The position numbers and the translations under genes were made by a program. Positions 25,698 to 33,822 of a stretch of 64,000 bases of DNA are shown here, piece after piece. Where the stretch lies: the NCBI RefSeq assembly GCF_022513585.1, contig NZ_JAKWBF010000001.1, forward strand, positions 186,001 through 250,000. The letters run 5' to 3'. Position 1 is the first letter of the stretch. Each line of letters opens with the position of its first letter. Source of the DNA: Gordonia gummivorans (lineage in GTDB: Bacteria > Actinomycetota > Actinomycetes > Mycobacteriales > Mycobacteriaceae). Under the pieces are notes generated by a model. That model made no database searches, was not told the DNA's origin, and worked only from the letters and a program-made list of their open reading frames with translations.

Positions 25698-26105
25698 TCA
25701 CCCCACGACGCGTTGCTCGTCGACCTCGGCGAGATGGCGTGCGGCCAACTCGAAGTCGGCGTCGTCGTGGAGGATCACGAGACCCTTGATGGCTGCGGTA
25801 CCACAGACCAGCAGGTCGACCACTGACAAGGCCCTGGCCGAACCGACCCGCGCGAGTTGGTGCTGCGCGGATTCGGCCCACTGCCACACCGACTTCGGCA
25901 CCGGCACGTCGGGGTAGAGGTTACGAAACATCTGACTCATCTCGTCGAACTCGTCAGCATTTCTTGCAGATCGACGGAACTCGGCGCGTTGCGGTTCGCA
26001 CGAACCGATAGCGCCACTCAACAAAGCGGGCTCCCAAGTCGCGGTGAGGCCCGGTTGCCGTTGCAGTCGCCAAACAGCAGACGAGTCCACGAGGAAGCCG
26101 ATCAC
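25698..26105 (-). CDS. vapC: VapC-type PIN-domain toxin ribonuclease
   Basis: A 135-residue PIN-domain protein expected to cleave RNA (tRNA or rRNA in known VapCs) when freed from its antitoxin. The acidic active-site residues are at the expected places: D7 in FLVDSSAVWRL, E37 or E42, D97 in SVVDLLV and D114-D117 in HDDADFE. Its ATG overlaps the antitoxin stop by 4 bp, the usual vapBC arrangement. Confidence 0.88.
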   Translation of the reverse strand: MIGFLVDSSAVWRLQRQPGLTATWEPALLSGAIGSCEPQRAEFRRSARNADEFDEMSQMFRNLYPDVPVPKSVWQWAESAQHQLARVGSARALSVVDLLVCGTAAIKGLVILHDDADFELAARHLAEVDEQRVVG

Positions 26106-26323
26106 CGTCCGACGGCTCGCTCATCCGCCCGTACCTCGAGCCAGCCCGCGTAATCCCATTTCTGTGCTTGATCTCGGCTCCGAGCCAGAGCTTCGATGCG
26201 CCGGAACCGCTCGACATAGTCACGCATCGCGAGGTTCACCGCTTCTTTCTTCGTGTGAACCCCGGCTATCCGCATGACCTCTGCCAACGCAGCATCGTCC
26301 AGGTCTATCTGAGTCACCGCCAC
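26102..26323 (-). CDS. vapB: VapB-type antitoxin
   Basis: A 73-residue protein with a ribbon-helix-helix N-terminus (VTQIDLDDAALAEVMRIAGV, then HTKKEAVNLAMRDYVERF) and a C-terminal tail that would wrap the toxin. I chose GTG 26323 (MAVTQIDL) because AGAGGTG lies just upstream; the open frame extends to 26383. The 41-bp dyad just upstream is its likely operator. Confidence 0.85.
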   Translation of the reverse strand: MAVTQIDLDDAALAEVMRIAGVHTKKEAVNLAMRDYVERFRRIEALARSRDQAQKWDYAGWLEVRADERAVGR

Positions 26324-26334
26324 GGCACACCTCT

Positions 26335-26375
26335 GATGTTGGTGATATATGCACCCAGCATACATGTCCAACATC
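26335..26375. promoter_or_regulatory. vapBC operator/promoter dyad
   Basis: A 41-bp inverted repeat centred at 26355. The outer arms GATGTTGG and CCAACATC match perfectly, and inner TATATGC faces GCATACA with one mismatch. It ends 12 bases from the vapB start, where the VapBC complex usually binds to repress its own operon. Confidence 0.75.
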
Positions 26376-26489
26376 ATTCTCAACCCGGTCCGAAGACAGG
26401 TAGTCGACTACTCGCGAGAATGCGCGCGCCACGCATGACGCTGAAAGGACGAGGTCACCACCACACCGAGCTCCGCCCCGGAGGCACGA

Positions 26490-28133
26490 ATGCTCTCACA
26501 GACCATGCTCCTGCTTCGTCGACCACAAGAGACCATCGAGAGGCGGCTGCGCCTTCGGCTACCACCAGACCTTCCCGACAGTTGGGAACGTGAGCTTCCG
26601 CGAATCCTTGGACCCATCGGCCGGATTCCGGGATTCCGAACCGCCGCGAGCCGATTCGCCATCAACAAGTTCGCGAATGCCGCACCACCGCGCCCGCACC
26701 CGTATTCGATGGCCGCCGACTACACCACCTGGCAAAGCCTCACCGACCGCACGTACTCGGGGCGACATCTGCCGCCCAGTACCACCCCACCCGAGGATCT
26801 ACCCAGCGAGCAGGACGTGACCGCACTGTTCCGGCGACCTCGCAATGAGGAAGTGAAGTCGACAGACACCAGCGTGACGTTCGTGTTCTTCGCGCAATGG
26901 TTCACCGACAGCTTCTTGCGCACCGACCGCAAGAACCCTGCCAAGAACACCTCTCCGCACGAGATCGACCTGTGCCAGATCTACGGTCTCAGCGCCGAGA
27001 AGACCGACAAGTTGCGTTCCAAGACGGGCGGTCATCTGAAGAGTCAGCGCATCAGGGGCGAGGAGTACCCGCCCTATCTGTTCGAGCCCCGTGACCCCAA
27101 GGGCCCGCTGATCGTCAAAGAGGAGTTCAAGGGTCTCCACGACGAGGATGTCCTCTTCAAGGAGATCCTCGCGCGTGTCCCCGACGACCGAATGGATTTC
27201 GTCTTCGCGGTCGGCCTCGAGCACGGCAATTCGACGATCGGTCACACGATGCTCGACACGATCTTCTTGCGCGAGCACAATCGCATCGCCGACGTGCTGA
27301 ACGCTGCGCATCCGGAATGGGAGGGGAACGACGAACGGCTGTTCCAGACCACCCGCAACATCATGATCGTGCTCCTGCTGAAGCTGGTGGTCGAGGAATA
27401 CATCATGCACATCGGCCCGTTCGACTTCCCCGTCGAGATGGTGAAGTTCATGGCCGACGGCGAACGCTGGAATCGTGCCAATCGCGGCGCCATCGAATTC
27501 AACCTGCTCTACCGTTGGCACCCACTCGCGCCCGACTGGATCGGCGAGGGCGCAAACAGGTTGGAAGCCAAAGACTTTCTCAGCAACAACCCGCTCGTCC
27601 TCTCGCGCGGCATCGAGTCGCTGATCGCATAGTGCTCGCACGAGCGGTCGGGCAAGATCGGTCTGTTCAACACTCCCCACTACCTCTCGGAACGGATGGA
27701 CCCCAACGTCGCATCCGTCGAGGAGCGCACGGTCGCCCTCATGCGTCATGCACGGCTGCGGACATTCAACGAGTACCGAGAGTACTTCGGCCTCAACCCA
27801 ATACACAGCTTTGCCGAACTCACCGACGACGAAGCGGTTCAAGACCGCCTGCGAGAGATGTACGGCCACATCGACAATCTCGAGTGGTACATCGGCATCT
27901 TCGCCGAGGACTACCCCGACTACATGATGATGGGGTGGACGATGACCACCATGGTCGCCCACGACGCGTTCACCCAGGCACTCACCAATCCGCTTCTGGC
28001 CAAAGAGGTCTTCAACGTCAACACCTTCACCCAGAAGGGCATGGACATCATCGAAGGGACCCGCTCGCTCGAACAGATCATCAAAAGGAACGCGACGGAC
28101 CCCGACGCCGTTGATGCCAGTTTCAAGTGTTGA
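26490..28133 (+). pseudogene. Cyclooxygenase-like haem peroxidase interrupted by an in-frame TAG
   Basis: The frame from ATG 26490 (GGAGG upstream) runs 380 codons to TAG at 27630-27632, then continues in the same frame for 166 codons to TGA 28133. Both parts align with animal cyclooxygenase. EFNLLYRWHPL (336-346) carries the equivalents of catalytic Tyr385 (Y341) and haem ligand His388 (H344). FLREHNRIADVL and HPEWEGNDERLFQTTRN also match. After the stop, RTFNEYREYFGLNP and SFAELTDDE continue the match. At the distal site FFAQWFTDSF keeps Gln203 (Q136) but has Asp140 where cyclooxygenase has His207. A GAG to TAG change is the simplest cause. A 380-residue product would lack the C-terminal helices. 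Confidence 0.85.
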
Positions 28134-28145
28134 GCGACTCCTCGG

Positions 28146-28167
28146 ATCAGCGACCCACCCGCCGACG
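28146..28167. repeat. Repeat module A, copy 2
   Basis: ATCAGCGACCCACCCGCCGA then CG, matching 21485-21506 with two differences. Confidence 0.7.
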
Positions 28168-28198
28168 CCTCACATCCAGGGAGCTTCGACCTGCTCGC

Positions 28199-28326
28199 GT
28201 GCCCACAGAAAATAGGGGAAGAAACTTCTTCCCCTACCCTTGGAGTCCTCCCCCAGAAATTTCTCGCGGACGACTATGAAACCCGGGGAAGAAGTTTTTC
28301 CCCTAGATTTTGCGGGCACGACGCCA
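28199..28326. repeat. Three-hairpin intergenic repeat (module C), copy 3
   Basis: TAGGGGAAGAAACTTCTTCC begins the first stem. CTCCCCCAG with a partial partner forms the weak middle stem, and GGGGAAGAAG...TTTTTCCCC forms the third. This copy is closest in sequence to copy 1 but follows the module order of copy 2. Confidence 0.85.
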
Positions 28327-28330
28327 TCGT

Positions 28331-28374
28331 GTTTCCCCAGGTCAGAAGGCTGGTCACCGAACTCCTCGGATCAG
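28331..28374. repeat. Repeat module D, copy 3, overlapping a stop codon
   Basis: GTTTCCCCAGGTCAGAAGG, then GGTCACCGAACTCCTCGGAT and CAG. The TCA at 28371-28373 is the stop codon of the 55-residue gene on the minus strand. Confidence 0.65.
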
Positions 28375-28538
28375 TCGGGGGTGTGCCCGAGGGTGCGCCA
28401 TTCGGTCGGTGCGTAATAGGTGATGTAGCCGGTCGTCTCGATCACCTTGAGCACGCCGCCGGGTTCGACGCTGATGGTCGCTTCGTCATACTCGACTGGA
28501 CGGCCCCCGGCGAGGACCAGTTTCACATTGTTGGCCAT
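28371..28538 (-). CDS. Small conserved-looking protein of unknown function (55 aa)
   Basis: MANNVKLVLAGGRPVEYDEA and the rest form a short acidic beta-rich protein from ATG 28538. Composition and codon bias fit a real gene, and the frame closes exactly in repeat module D. It lies 44 bp downstream of the WS/DGAT gene on the same strand and may be its operon partner. No family is recognised and the ribosome-binding site is weak. Confidence 0.55.
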   Translation of the reverse strand: MANNVKLVLAGGRPVEYDEATISVEPGGVLKVIETTGYITYYAPTEWRTLGHTPD

Positions 28539-28582
28539 GGGCGGATCGTAGGTCGTGAGCGCAGAATCCGCGCGCCGGCATT

Positions 28583-29983
28583 TCACGAGACGAGTTCGCA
28601 CACCTCGCGAAATCCGTTGTCGAGACTGTCGACCAGCGTGTCGATGTCGGGCACCGCGGCGTCGTCGACGTCGATGCCCATGCAGCAGTCGCCGACGTAG
28701 GACAGCAGGGTCACGTTGAACGCCGCGCCGATGGTCGGGCCGAATCCGTACTGCCGGATGATCTTCGCGCCTGCCAAGTAGAGCGGCACGGGCGACCCGG
28801 GCACGTCGGAGGCGACGAAGTCGACGTGCTCGAGCATCGCGCCGACGGCCGCGGACGGCAGCACGTTCAGGGCACCGGCGATCGGTTCGGCAAGCGGCAC
28901 CGCCGGTTCGACGCGCCACTTCGCTACGATCTCGTGCATGCGCCCGATTTCGTCTTTCGGTTCGTCGGTGTCGCAGGGAAGCGCAAAGCGCAGCAGCGTG
29001 ATCCGGTTCCCGCCAAGCGGATCGTCGTCGGACCGCAGATTCATCGGCATGGTCACGCGCAGGTGATCGATGTCGGCGTCGTGGCGGCGGTGATACTCAC
29101 GCATCCCGAGGACGATGGCGGCAAGGAAGGCGTCGTTGAGGGTCCCGCCGCCCACACCACCGGCTGCTGCCAGCTTCTCCACGGGCACGTCCAATGTCGC
29201 GAAGTGCCGCCGGGTGCTGCGTTCGGTCATCACCGGAGACGCCGTGGTGGTGACCGGTTCGACGATGCGCGCCACCGACCGTGCCGTGCCGCCGGCGTCG
29301 CGCAGTGTCTGAAGCGGACGAGTGATCGAGCGAGCCGCAAGTCGTGCTGCCGCCGACGCCGAATTGCGCGCGAGTCCGGCAGCCGACGACGCATACCAGC
29401 CCGCGGTGTCGATGATCGATGGCTTGCGGGCTTCTGCGTCGGGAACCGCAACCGGTGGGCGCGCAGTGCCGTCGCGTTCGAAATCCATTGTCTCCGCGGC
29501 AATCTGAACTCCGCCGACGCCGTCGGTGAGGGAGTGGTGGAACTTCATCACAACGGCCGCCGCGCCGTCCTCCTCGAGCCCGTCGAGCAGGGTGTATGTC
29601 CACAACGGGCGGGCCGGGTCGAAGGCCGACATGCCCGCGGTCCGTGCGACCTCGAGAACTCCCTGGAAGTTCTTGGGGTGCGGAGCGTCAAGTCTGCGCA
29701 GATGCCAGCCCAGGTCGAAGTCGGGGTCGTCGACCCACCGCGGTGGAGCGAGGCCACGGTCGGGCACGAGCTTGCGTCGCATCGCCGGCAGCACCTGGGT
29801 CGCACGCTCGACCGTTGCGACGAAACGATCCCAATCCGGCGAGGCATCGAGCAGTGCGACTGCCACGATGGTCGAGCGCAGGATCGGGTTCTGCTCCATG
29901 CGCCAGGAGAACATGTCCGTTTGGGTCATCCGGACGACGTCGTCACTCATATCTCGAGTGTTCTCCGTGGCGGCGCTCGTCAT
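28583..29983 (-). CDS. Second WS/DGAT-family acyltransferase
   Basis: A 466-residue WS/DGAT-family protein with motif FHHSLTDGVGG (H149, H150, D154, G155). It has the PDFDLGWHLRRLDAP segment and the GGGTLNDAFLAAIVLGMREY and DVPGSPVPLY signatures. It is clearly diverged from the copy at 5828-7264, so it is a paralogue rather than a recent duplicate. Start MTSAATE at 29983 is preferred; MSDD at 29950 is also possible. Substrate preference (wax ester or triacylglycerol) cannot be read from the sequence. Confidence 0.88.
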   Translation of the reverse strand: MTSAATENTRDMSDDVVRMTQTDMFSWRMEQNPILRSTIVAVALLDASPDWDRFVATVERATQVLPAMRRKLVPDRGLAPPRWVDDPDFDLGWHLRRLDAPHPKNFQGVLEVARTAGMSAFDPARPLWTYTLLDGLEEDGAAAVVMKFHHSLTDGVGGVQIAAETMDFERDGTARPPVAVPDAEARKPSIIDTAGWYASSAAGLARNSASAAARLAARSITRPLQTLRDAGGTARSVARIVEPVTTTASPVMTERSTRRHFATLDVPVEKLAAAGGVGGGTLNDAFLAAIVLGMREYHRRHDADIDHLRVTMPMNLRSDDDPLGGNRITLLRFALPCDTDEPKDEIGRMHEIVAKWRVEPAVPLAEPIAGALNVLPSAAVGAMLEHVDFVASDVPGSPVPLYLAGAKIIRQYGFGPTIGAAFNVTLLSYVGDCCMGIDVDDAAVPDIDTLVDSLDNGFREVCELVS

Positions 29984-30044
29984 GGGCTTTTGGCCAGTTG
30001 CGGTACCAAGGTCCCATGCTGGGCAAGCCAGACCGGGCACGACG

Positions 30045-30594
30045 TCACCGCCGCGCACTCACCTCGTCTCGGCGCTCGCGGCTCTTCACCGATCCGAGGT
30101 AGGCCACGATGACCGCGACGATCCCCACCACCGCCACGACCACGACGGTGGTCGACTCGCCCGTCGCGTTGACGATGATCGCGACAAACGCCCAGAGCAG
30201 GGTGAGTGGATAGGCGATGACCGAGGAGCCGACCACGAACGTGACCGCGGAACCGAGGGCCGCGGCAGCGACCAGGAAGGCAACCTGCCAGCCGGCCGAC
30301 CAGCCAGAGCGCCGCCGCGCCGCACGCCACGGCGAGGTCGATGGCCAACCGCTGCGCCGACCCGGTCCCCGTCGTCCGTGTGCGCACGAAGACAACACCG
30401 GTGGCGATCGACAGCAGGTAGATGACCGCCCAGATACCGAAGGCGTAGCCGGTCGGGCTGATGAACAGATCGACGTCGTCGTCGTTCGGCTGACCGCCGA
30501 AAGTCAGCAGCGGGATGAACACCGCGAGGGCCTGTGCGACCGACAGGACGAGTACCGCCCACGCGGCGGGTGTGGATATTCGCGTCGACGACAT
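30045..30594 (-). pseudogene. TspO/MBR-like membrane protein, frameshifted
   Basis: The first part, from ATG 30594, reads through helix ISTPAAWAVLVLSVAQALAV and ISPTGYAFGIWAVIYLLSIA to AALWLVGR. The second part, in another frame, reads WQVAFLVAAAALGSAVTFVV and ends ERRDEVSARR at 30045. One extra base near 30291 separates them; removing it gives a 182-residue protein with about five membrane helices. The PxGYxFxIWxxIY signature resembles the TspO/MBR-like family in Gram-positives. Unless the sequence is wrong, the original frame runs on out of register into the WS/DGAT start. It is divergent from the LysR gene. Confidence 0.65.
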
Positions 30595-30735
30595 ATGTCC
30601 GACTTTGTCACAGTCGGCGCGAGGTTCACGGCTGCTCCGGCGTGTCACCTGCCCGGCCCGGAGGGGGTACATGCGCGTCTAGGATCGACATGTGTCAGAC
30701 AACGTGCGACACGGAGACCAGATGTTGCGGAGCTC

Positions 30736-31704
30736 ATGACGCCGGCACAGCTGCGCGCCTTCGTCGCGGTAGTGCGGACCGGATCGGTCAAGAACGCCGC
30801 CACCGAACTGGCCCTCACCGAGCAGGCGGTGTCGATGCATGTGGCGGCGCTGCGCAAGAGTCTCGGCGACCAGCTCTTCAGTCGGACGCGGTCGGGGCTG
30901 GCCTTCACCCCGGGCGGTCTGCGACTGGCGGCCCGCGCGGTCGAGATCCTCGGACTGCAAGATCAGACGATCAGCGAGGTCGGTGCCGCCGCCGGTGGAC
31001 GGCGCACGATCCGGCTCGCGTCATCGAGTCTGTTCGCCGAGCATGCGGCGAGCGGTCTGATCGATCTGTTCACCAAGCGCGCGAAGGACCTGGAGGTCGA
31101 ACTGAGCGTGCACTCCCCGGATCGGTTCGCCTCGCTCCTCGCGTCGCGGGCGGTGGACGTCGCGATCGGGCCGGCGCCGACCGACATGGAAGTCACCGAC
31201 GGCGGTCACGCGTTGACGATCAAGGAGTTTCTCACCTACGACGTGGAGGCGATGGCGGCCCCGAGCCATCCCTTCACTCAGCGCCGGGCCAGCCCGGAGG
31301 AACTCGCGCACGCGACCTGGAACCTCGGACCGTCCGCGGCCGCCGTTCATGAAGCCATCCCCACGATGCTCCGCAAGCTCGGTGTGCCCGACGCCTGCCA
31401 GCGCATTTTCCAGAGCGATGCCGCCGCCTGGGAGGAGACGCAACGCGGCAGCGCGCTGACCCTTGCGCCCACCTTCGCGGTGCGCACGGAGGTGGCCGAC
31501 GGTCGCTTGGTGCGCGTGAACGGCGAGCAGGTGCATCGGCGCAACACATGGTGCGCGACGACCCTGGCGCACGATCCCACCCGCACGGCCAGTGAACTCA
31601 TGCGGTTTGTCGGCACGCCCAAGGCGATGCAGGCGATGCTGCGCGGCACCGGCGTACCGGTGAAGAACTTCCGTCCAGCGGTCTACGTCACGCTATGGAA
31701 CTGA
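30736..31704 (+). CDS. LysR-family transcriptional regulator (CutR-like by position)
   Basis: A 322-residue LysR regulator. Its N-terminal winged helix is MTPAQLRAFVAVVRTGS through AATELALTEQAVSMHVAALR to RTRSGLAFTPGG. The effector domain follows. Start ATG 30736 has GCGGAG just upstream. It is convergent with the CO dehydrogenase operon (28 bp from the coxE stop). CO dehydrogenase loci in mycobacteria carry a LysR gene (CutR; Rv0377 next to Rv0376c-Rv0368c), so it may control the cox genes. LysR genes often control the divergent neighbour instead, here the TspO-like gene. Confidence 0.83.
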   Translation: MTPAQLRAFVAVVRTGSVKNAATELALTEQAVSMHVAALRKSLGDQLFSRTRSGLAFTPGGLRLAARAVEILGLQDQTISEVGAAAGGRRTIRLASSSLFAEHAASGLIDLFTKRAKDLEVELSVHSPDRFASLLASRAVDVAIGPAPTDMEVTDGGHALTIKEFLTYDVEAMAAPSHPFTQRRASPEELAHATWNLGPSAAAVHEAIPTMLRKLGVPDACQRIFQSDAAAWEETQRGSALTLAPTFAVRTEVADGRLVRVNGEQVHRRNTWCATTLAHDPTRTASELMRFVGTPKAMQAMLRGTGVPVKNFRPAVYVTLWN

Positions 31705-31732
31705 TTCTGCCGCTTGTCATTCCACTGTTGTG

Positions 31733-32941
31733 TCAGCGTCGACGCGCCTCGGCGATGGCGGCGATCACCGCGGGCAGGTCGTCGACGGTGCCCGCCGGTA
31801 GCAGTCGATCGCAGTACGGCAGCGCTGCCGCCATCCCGCCCACGAGCGGCGCGTAACCCGGCACGCCCGCACGAGGATTGAGCCAGATCACCGTGAATGC
31901 GCGGCGCGCAATCCGCGACATGACCCGTTCCATGACCTCTGGCTCGCCGGAATCCCATCCATCCGAAGCGATCACGCAGATCGTCCCGCGCAGTGTCTGT
32001 CCGTGCGGCGAATGCAAGAGTGCATCCAGGCTGGCTGCGATCCGGGTGCCCCCGAACCGATCCACCACCTTCTCGCTCGCCGATTCGACCGCATCGTCGA
32101 TGGACGACCGCGCCAGGATCGATGTCATCCGCGTGAGCCGGGTGGCAAAGGCGAATGTCTCTGCGCGGCCACGCCTCGACAGGACGCGCATCGCGTGCAG
32201 ATAGACGGTCGTGTAGGCCTGCATCGACTGCGACACATCACAGACCATCGCGATGCGCCGCTGCCGCCACACCGGGCCCCGGTAGGCGACGTCGGCGATC
32301 TCCCAACCCGTGTGGCGAGCCCGTACCAGCGTGTGCCGCAGATCTATTCGCCGACCGCTTCCGATCACGCGCTCGCGTCGACTCCGTCGTCGCGGCCAGC
32401 GCTGGGTGGCGTCGTCGAGCCAGGAATCGATGAGTTCGAGTTGCCGGGAGTCCAACTGGTCGAAGGGAATCCGCGCGATCGAATCGATCGCGCTCGGTCG
32501 GGGAATCCACACCGGCGTGCCGTCTTCGTCGTCTGCGGAGTCCGCGCCCGCCGCCATCCGCGGCAGTGTCGCCCACGGCAGGCCCTCGGTGTCCGGGTCG
32601 TCGGCGGCGTGCGGGCCGGGTACCGCGAGTGACTGCTCGCCGCGCGGTCCCGTCGAGGTGGCGCGCAGGGCCGCCGGATCGAGGGAGAACACCGCATCGT
32701 TGAAGACGGCGTTGAACACGGCATCGAAGGTGGCCAGGTCGGAGTGCTTGCGTACCAGCGCGATCCGAGTGAGCCAGTACAGTTTCTGCCGGTCGGACAG
32801 CACACCTCGGTCGACGGCACCAAGAGCCCGGCCGAACACGGCAGCATCGGATTGACCGACGGCCAGACCGGCGCGGCGGAGTCGGTCGGTGAACCCGGCG
32901 GCGAACGCCGCTCGATCGACCAGGCTCAGGATCTGGTTCAC
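31733..32941 (-). CDS. coxE: CoxE-type von Willebrand A protein, form I CODH maturation
   Basis: A 402-residue protein whose C-terminal half is a VWA domain with the metal-ion motif DVSQS (D235, S237, S239). In the coxD/coxE pair, a MoxR ATPase and a VWA protein work together in maturing the Mo-Cu active site of CO dehydrogenase. The start is GTG 32941, overlapping the coxD stop by 4 bp (GTGA). A paralogue is at 41039-42133. Last gene of the form I operon. Confidence 0.87.
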   Translation of the reverse strand: MNQILSLVDRAAFAAGFTDRLRRAGLAVGQSDAAVFGRALGAVDRGVLSDRQKLYWLTRIALVRKHSDLATFDAVFNAVFNDAVFSLDPAALRATSTGPRGEQSLAVPGPHAADDPDTEGLPWATLPRMAAGADSADDEDGTPVWIPRPSAIDSIARIPFDQLDSRQLELIDSWLDDATQRWPRRRSRRERVIGSGRRIDLRHTLVRARHTGWEIADVAYRGPVWRQRRIAMVCDVSQSMQAYTTVYLHAMRVLSRRGRAETFAFATRLTRMTSILARSSIDDAVESASEKVVDRFGGTRIAASLDALLHSPHGQTLRGTICVIASDGWDSGEPEVMERVMSRIARRAFTVIWLNPRAGVPGYAPLVGGMAAALPYCDRLLPAGTVDDLPAVIAAIAEARRR

Positions 32942-33822
32942 AACAGAGCGCCCCGCGCGAGGGCGTCGGCGACGTCGGCGTGGTCGTCCGGGGTCTTCAC
33001 GAGGGTGCCGAGGGTCGGGAGGACCGCGTCGGGCATCAATTCCGGGACGCCGAGGGTGATGAGCGCCGACACCCAGTCGATCGCCTCGGCCATGCCGGGT
33101 GGCTTGTCGAGGTCGAGTTCGCGGACCCGACCCACGAACACGGAAGCGTCGGCGATGAGGGATTCGGGGGCGGCGGGCACGGTTCGGCGCAGCACGGCCG
33201 CCACCTGGGCGGCCCCCGGGTACGCGATCCAGTGGTACAGACAGCGCCTGCGCAACGCATCGTGGAGCTCGCGGCTGCGGTTGGAGGTGAGGACGACGAT
33301 GGGTCGTCGCTGCGCCCGGATGGTGCCGAGTTCTGGAATGGAAACCGCGCCCTCGCCGAGGAACTCAAAAAGCAGCGCCTCGAATTCGTCATCGGCACGG
33401 TCTATCTCGTCGATCAACAACACCGGCGGCCGCTGGCCCTGATGCCGGATCGCGGCCAGCAGCGGACGTTCGGACAGGTACTCGGGTGCGTACAGATCTG
33501 CGTCGGACATCGACTCGGCCCGTGACTCGGACAGCCGGATCGCCAGAAGCTGGCGCTGATAGTTCCACTCGTACAAGGCGTCGTGGGCCGCCAGACCTTC
33601 GTAGCACTGCAGGCGGATCAGGTCGGTGTCGAGGGCCGCCGCAACCGAGATCGCCGCCGACGTCTTACCCACTCCCGGTTCACCTTCCAGGAGCAGAGGC
33701 ATCTGCAGGGCGGTGGCCAGATACAGAGCGGTGGCGATCCCCTCGTCGGCCAGGTAGTCGATGGCGTCCAGGCGTTCGACGACGTCGCGGGGCGACTCGA
33801 ACAGACTGACCGGAGCGGTCAT
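32938..33822 (-). CDS. coxD: CoxD-type MoxR AAA+ ATPase
   Basis: A 294-residue AAA+ ATPase with Walker A GEPGVGKT (47-54), Walker B VLLIDEIDRAD, and an LTSNRSRELHDALRRRC sensor region. CoxD of Oligotropha is needed to insert sulfur and copper into the active site. ATG 33822 lies inside the stop of the upstream XdhC-YHS gene; the longer frame upstream is not protein-like. Clear paralogue of 40152-41042. Confidence 0.88.
   Translation of the reverse strand: MTAPVSLFESPRDVVERLDAIDYLADEGIATALYLATALQMPLLLEGEPGVGKTSAAISVAAALDTDLIRLQCYEGLAAHDALYEWNYQRQLLAIRLSESRAESMSDADLYAPEYLSERPLLAAIRHQGQRPPVLLIDEIDRADDEFEALLFEFLGEGAVSIPELGTIRAQRRPIVVLTSNRSRELHDALRRRCLYHWIAYPGAAQVAAVLRRTVPAAPESLIADASVFVGRVRELDLDKPPGMAEAIDWVSALITLGVPELMPDAVLPTLGTLVKTPDDHADVADALARGALL

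Larger units (their letters stand above)
28134..28370. other. Intergenic spacer with repeat modules A, C and D
   Basis: 237 bp between the haem peroxidase and a small minus-strand gene. It holds module A, module C copy 3 and module D, and CTCCTCGGATCAG occurs near both ends (28138-28150 and 28362-28374). No gene is visible. Confidence 0.75.

Noticed and set aside
27630..27632. TAG in the haem peroxidase as a recoded codon (for example pyrrolysine)
   Set aside because: No sign of a recoding system in the window, and actinobacteria of this type do not use TAG as sense. A simple nonsense mutation or sequencing error is more likely.
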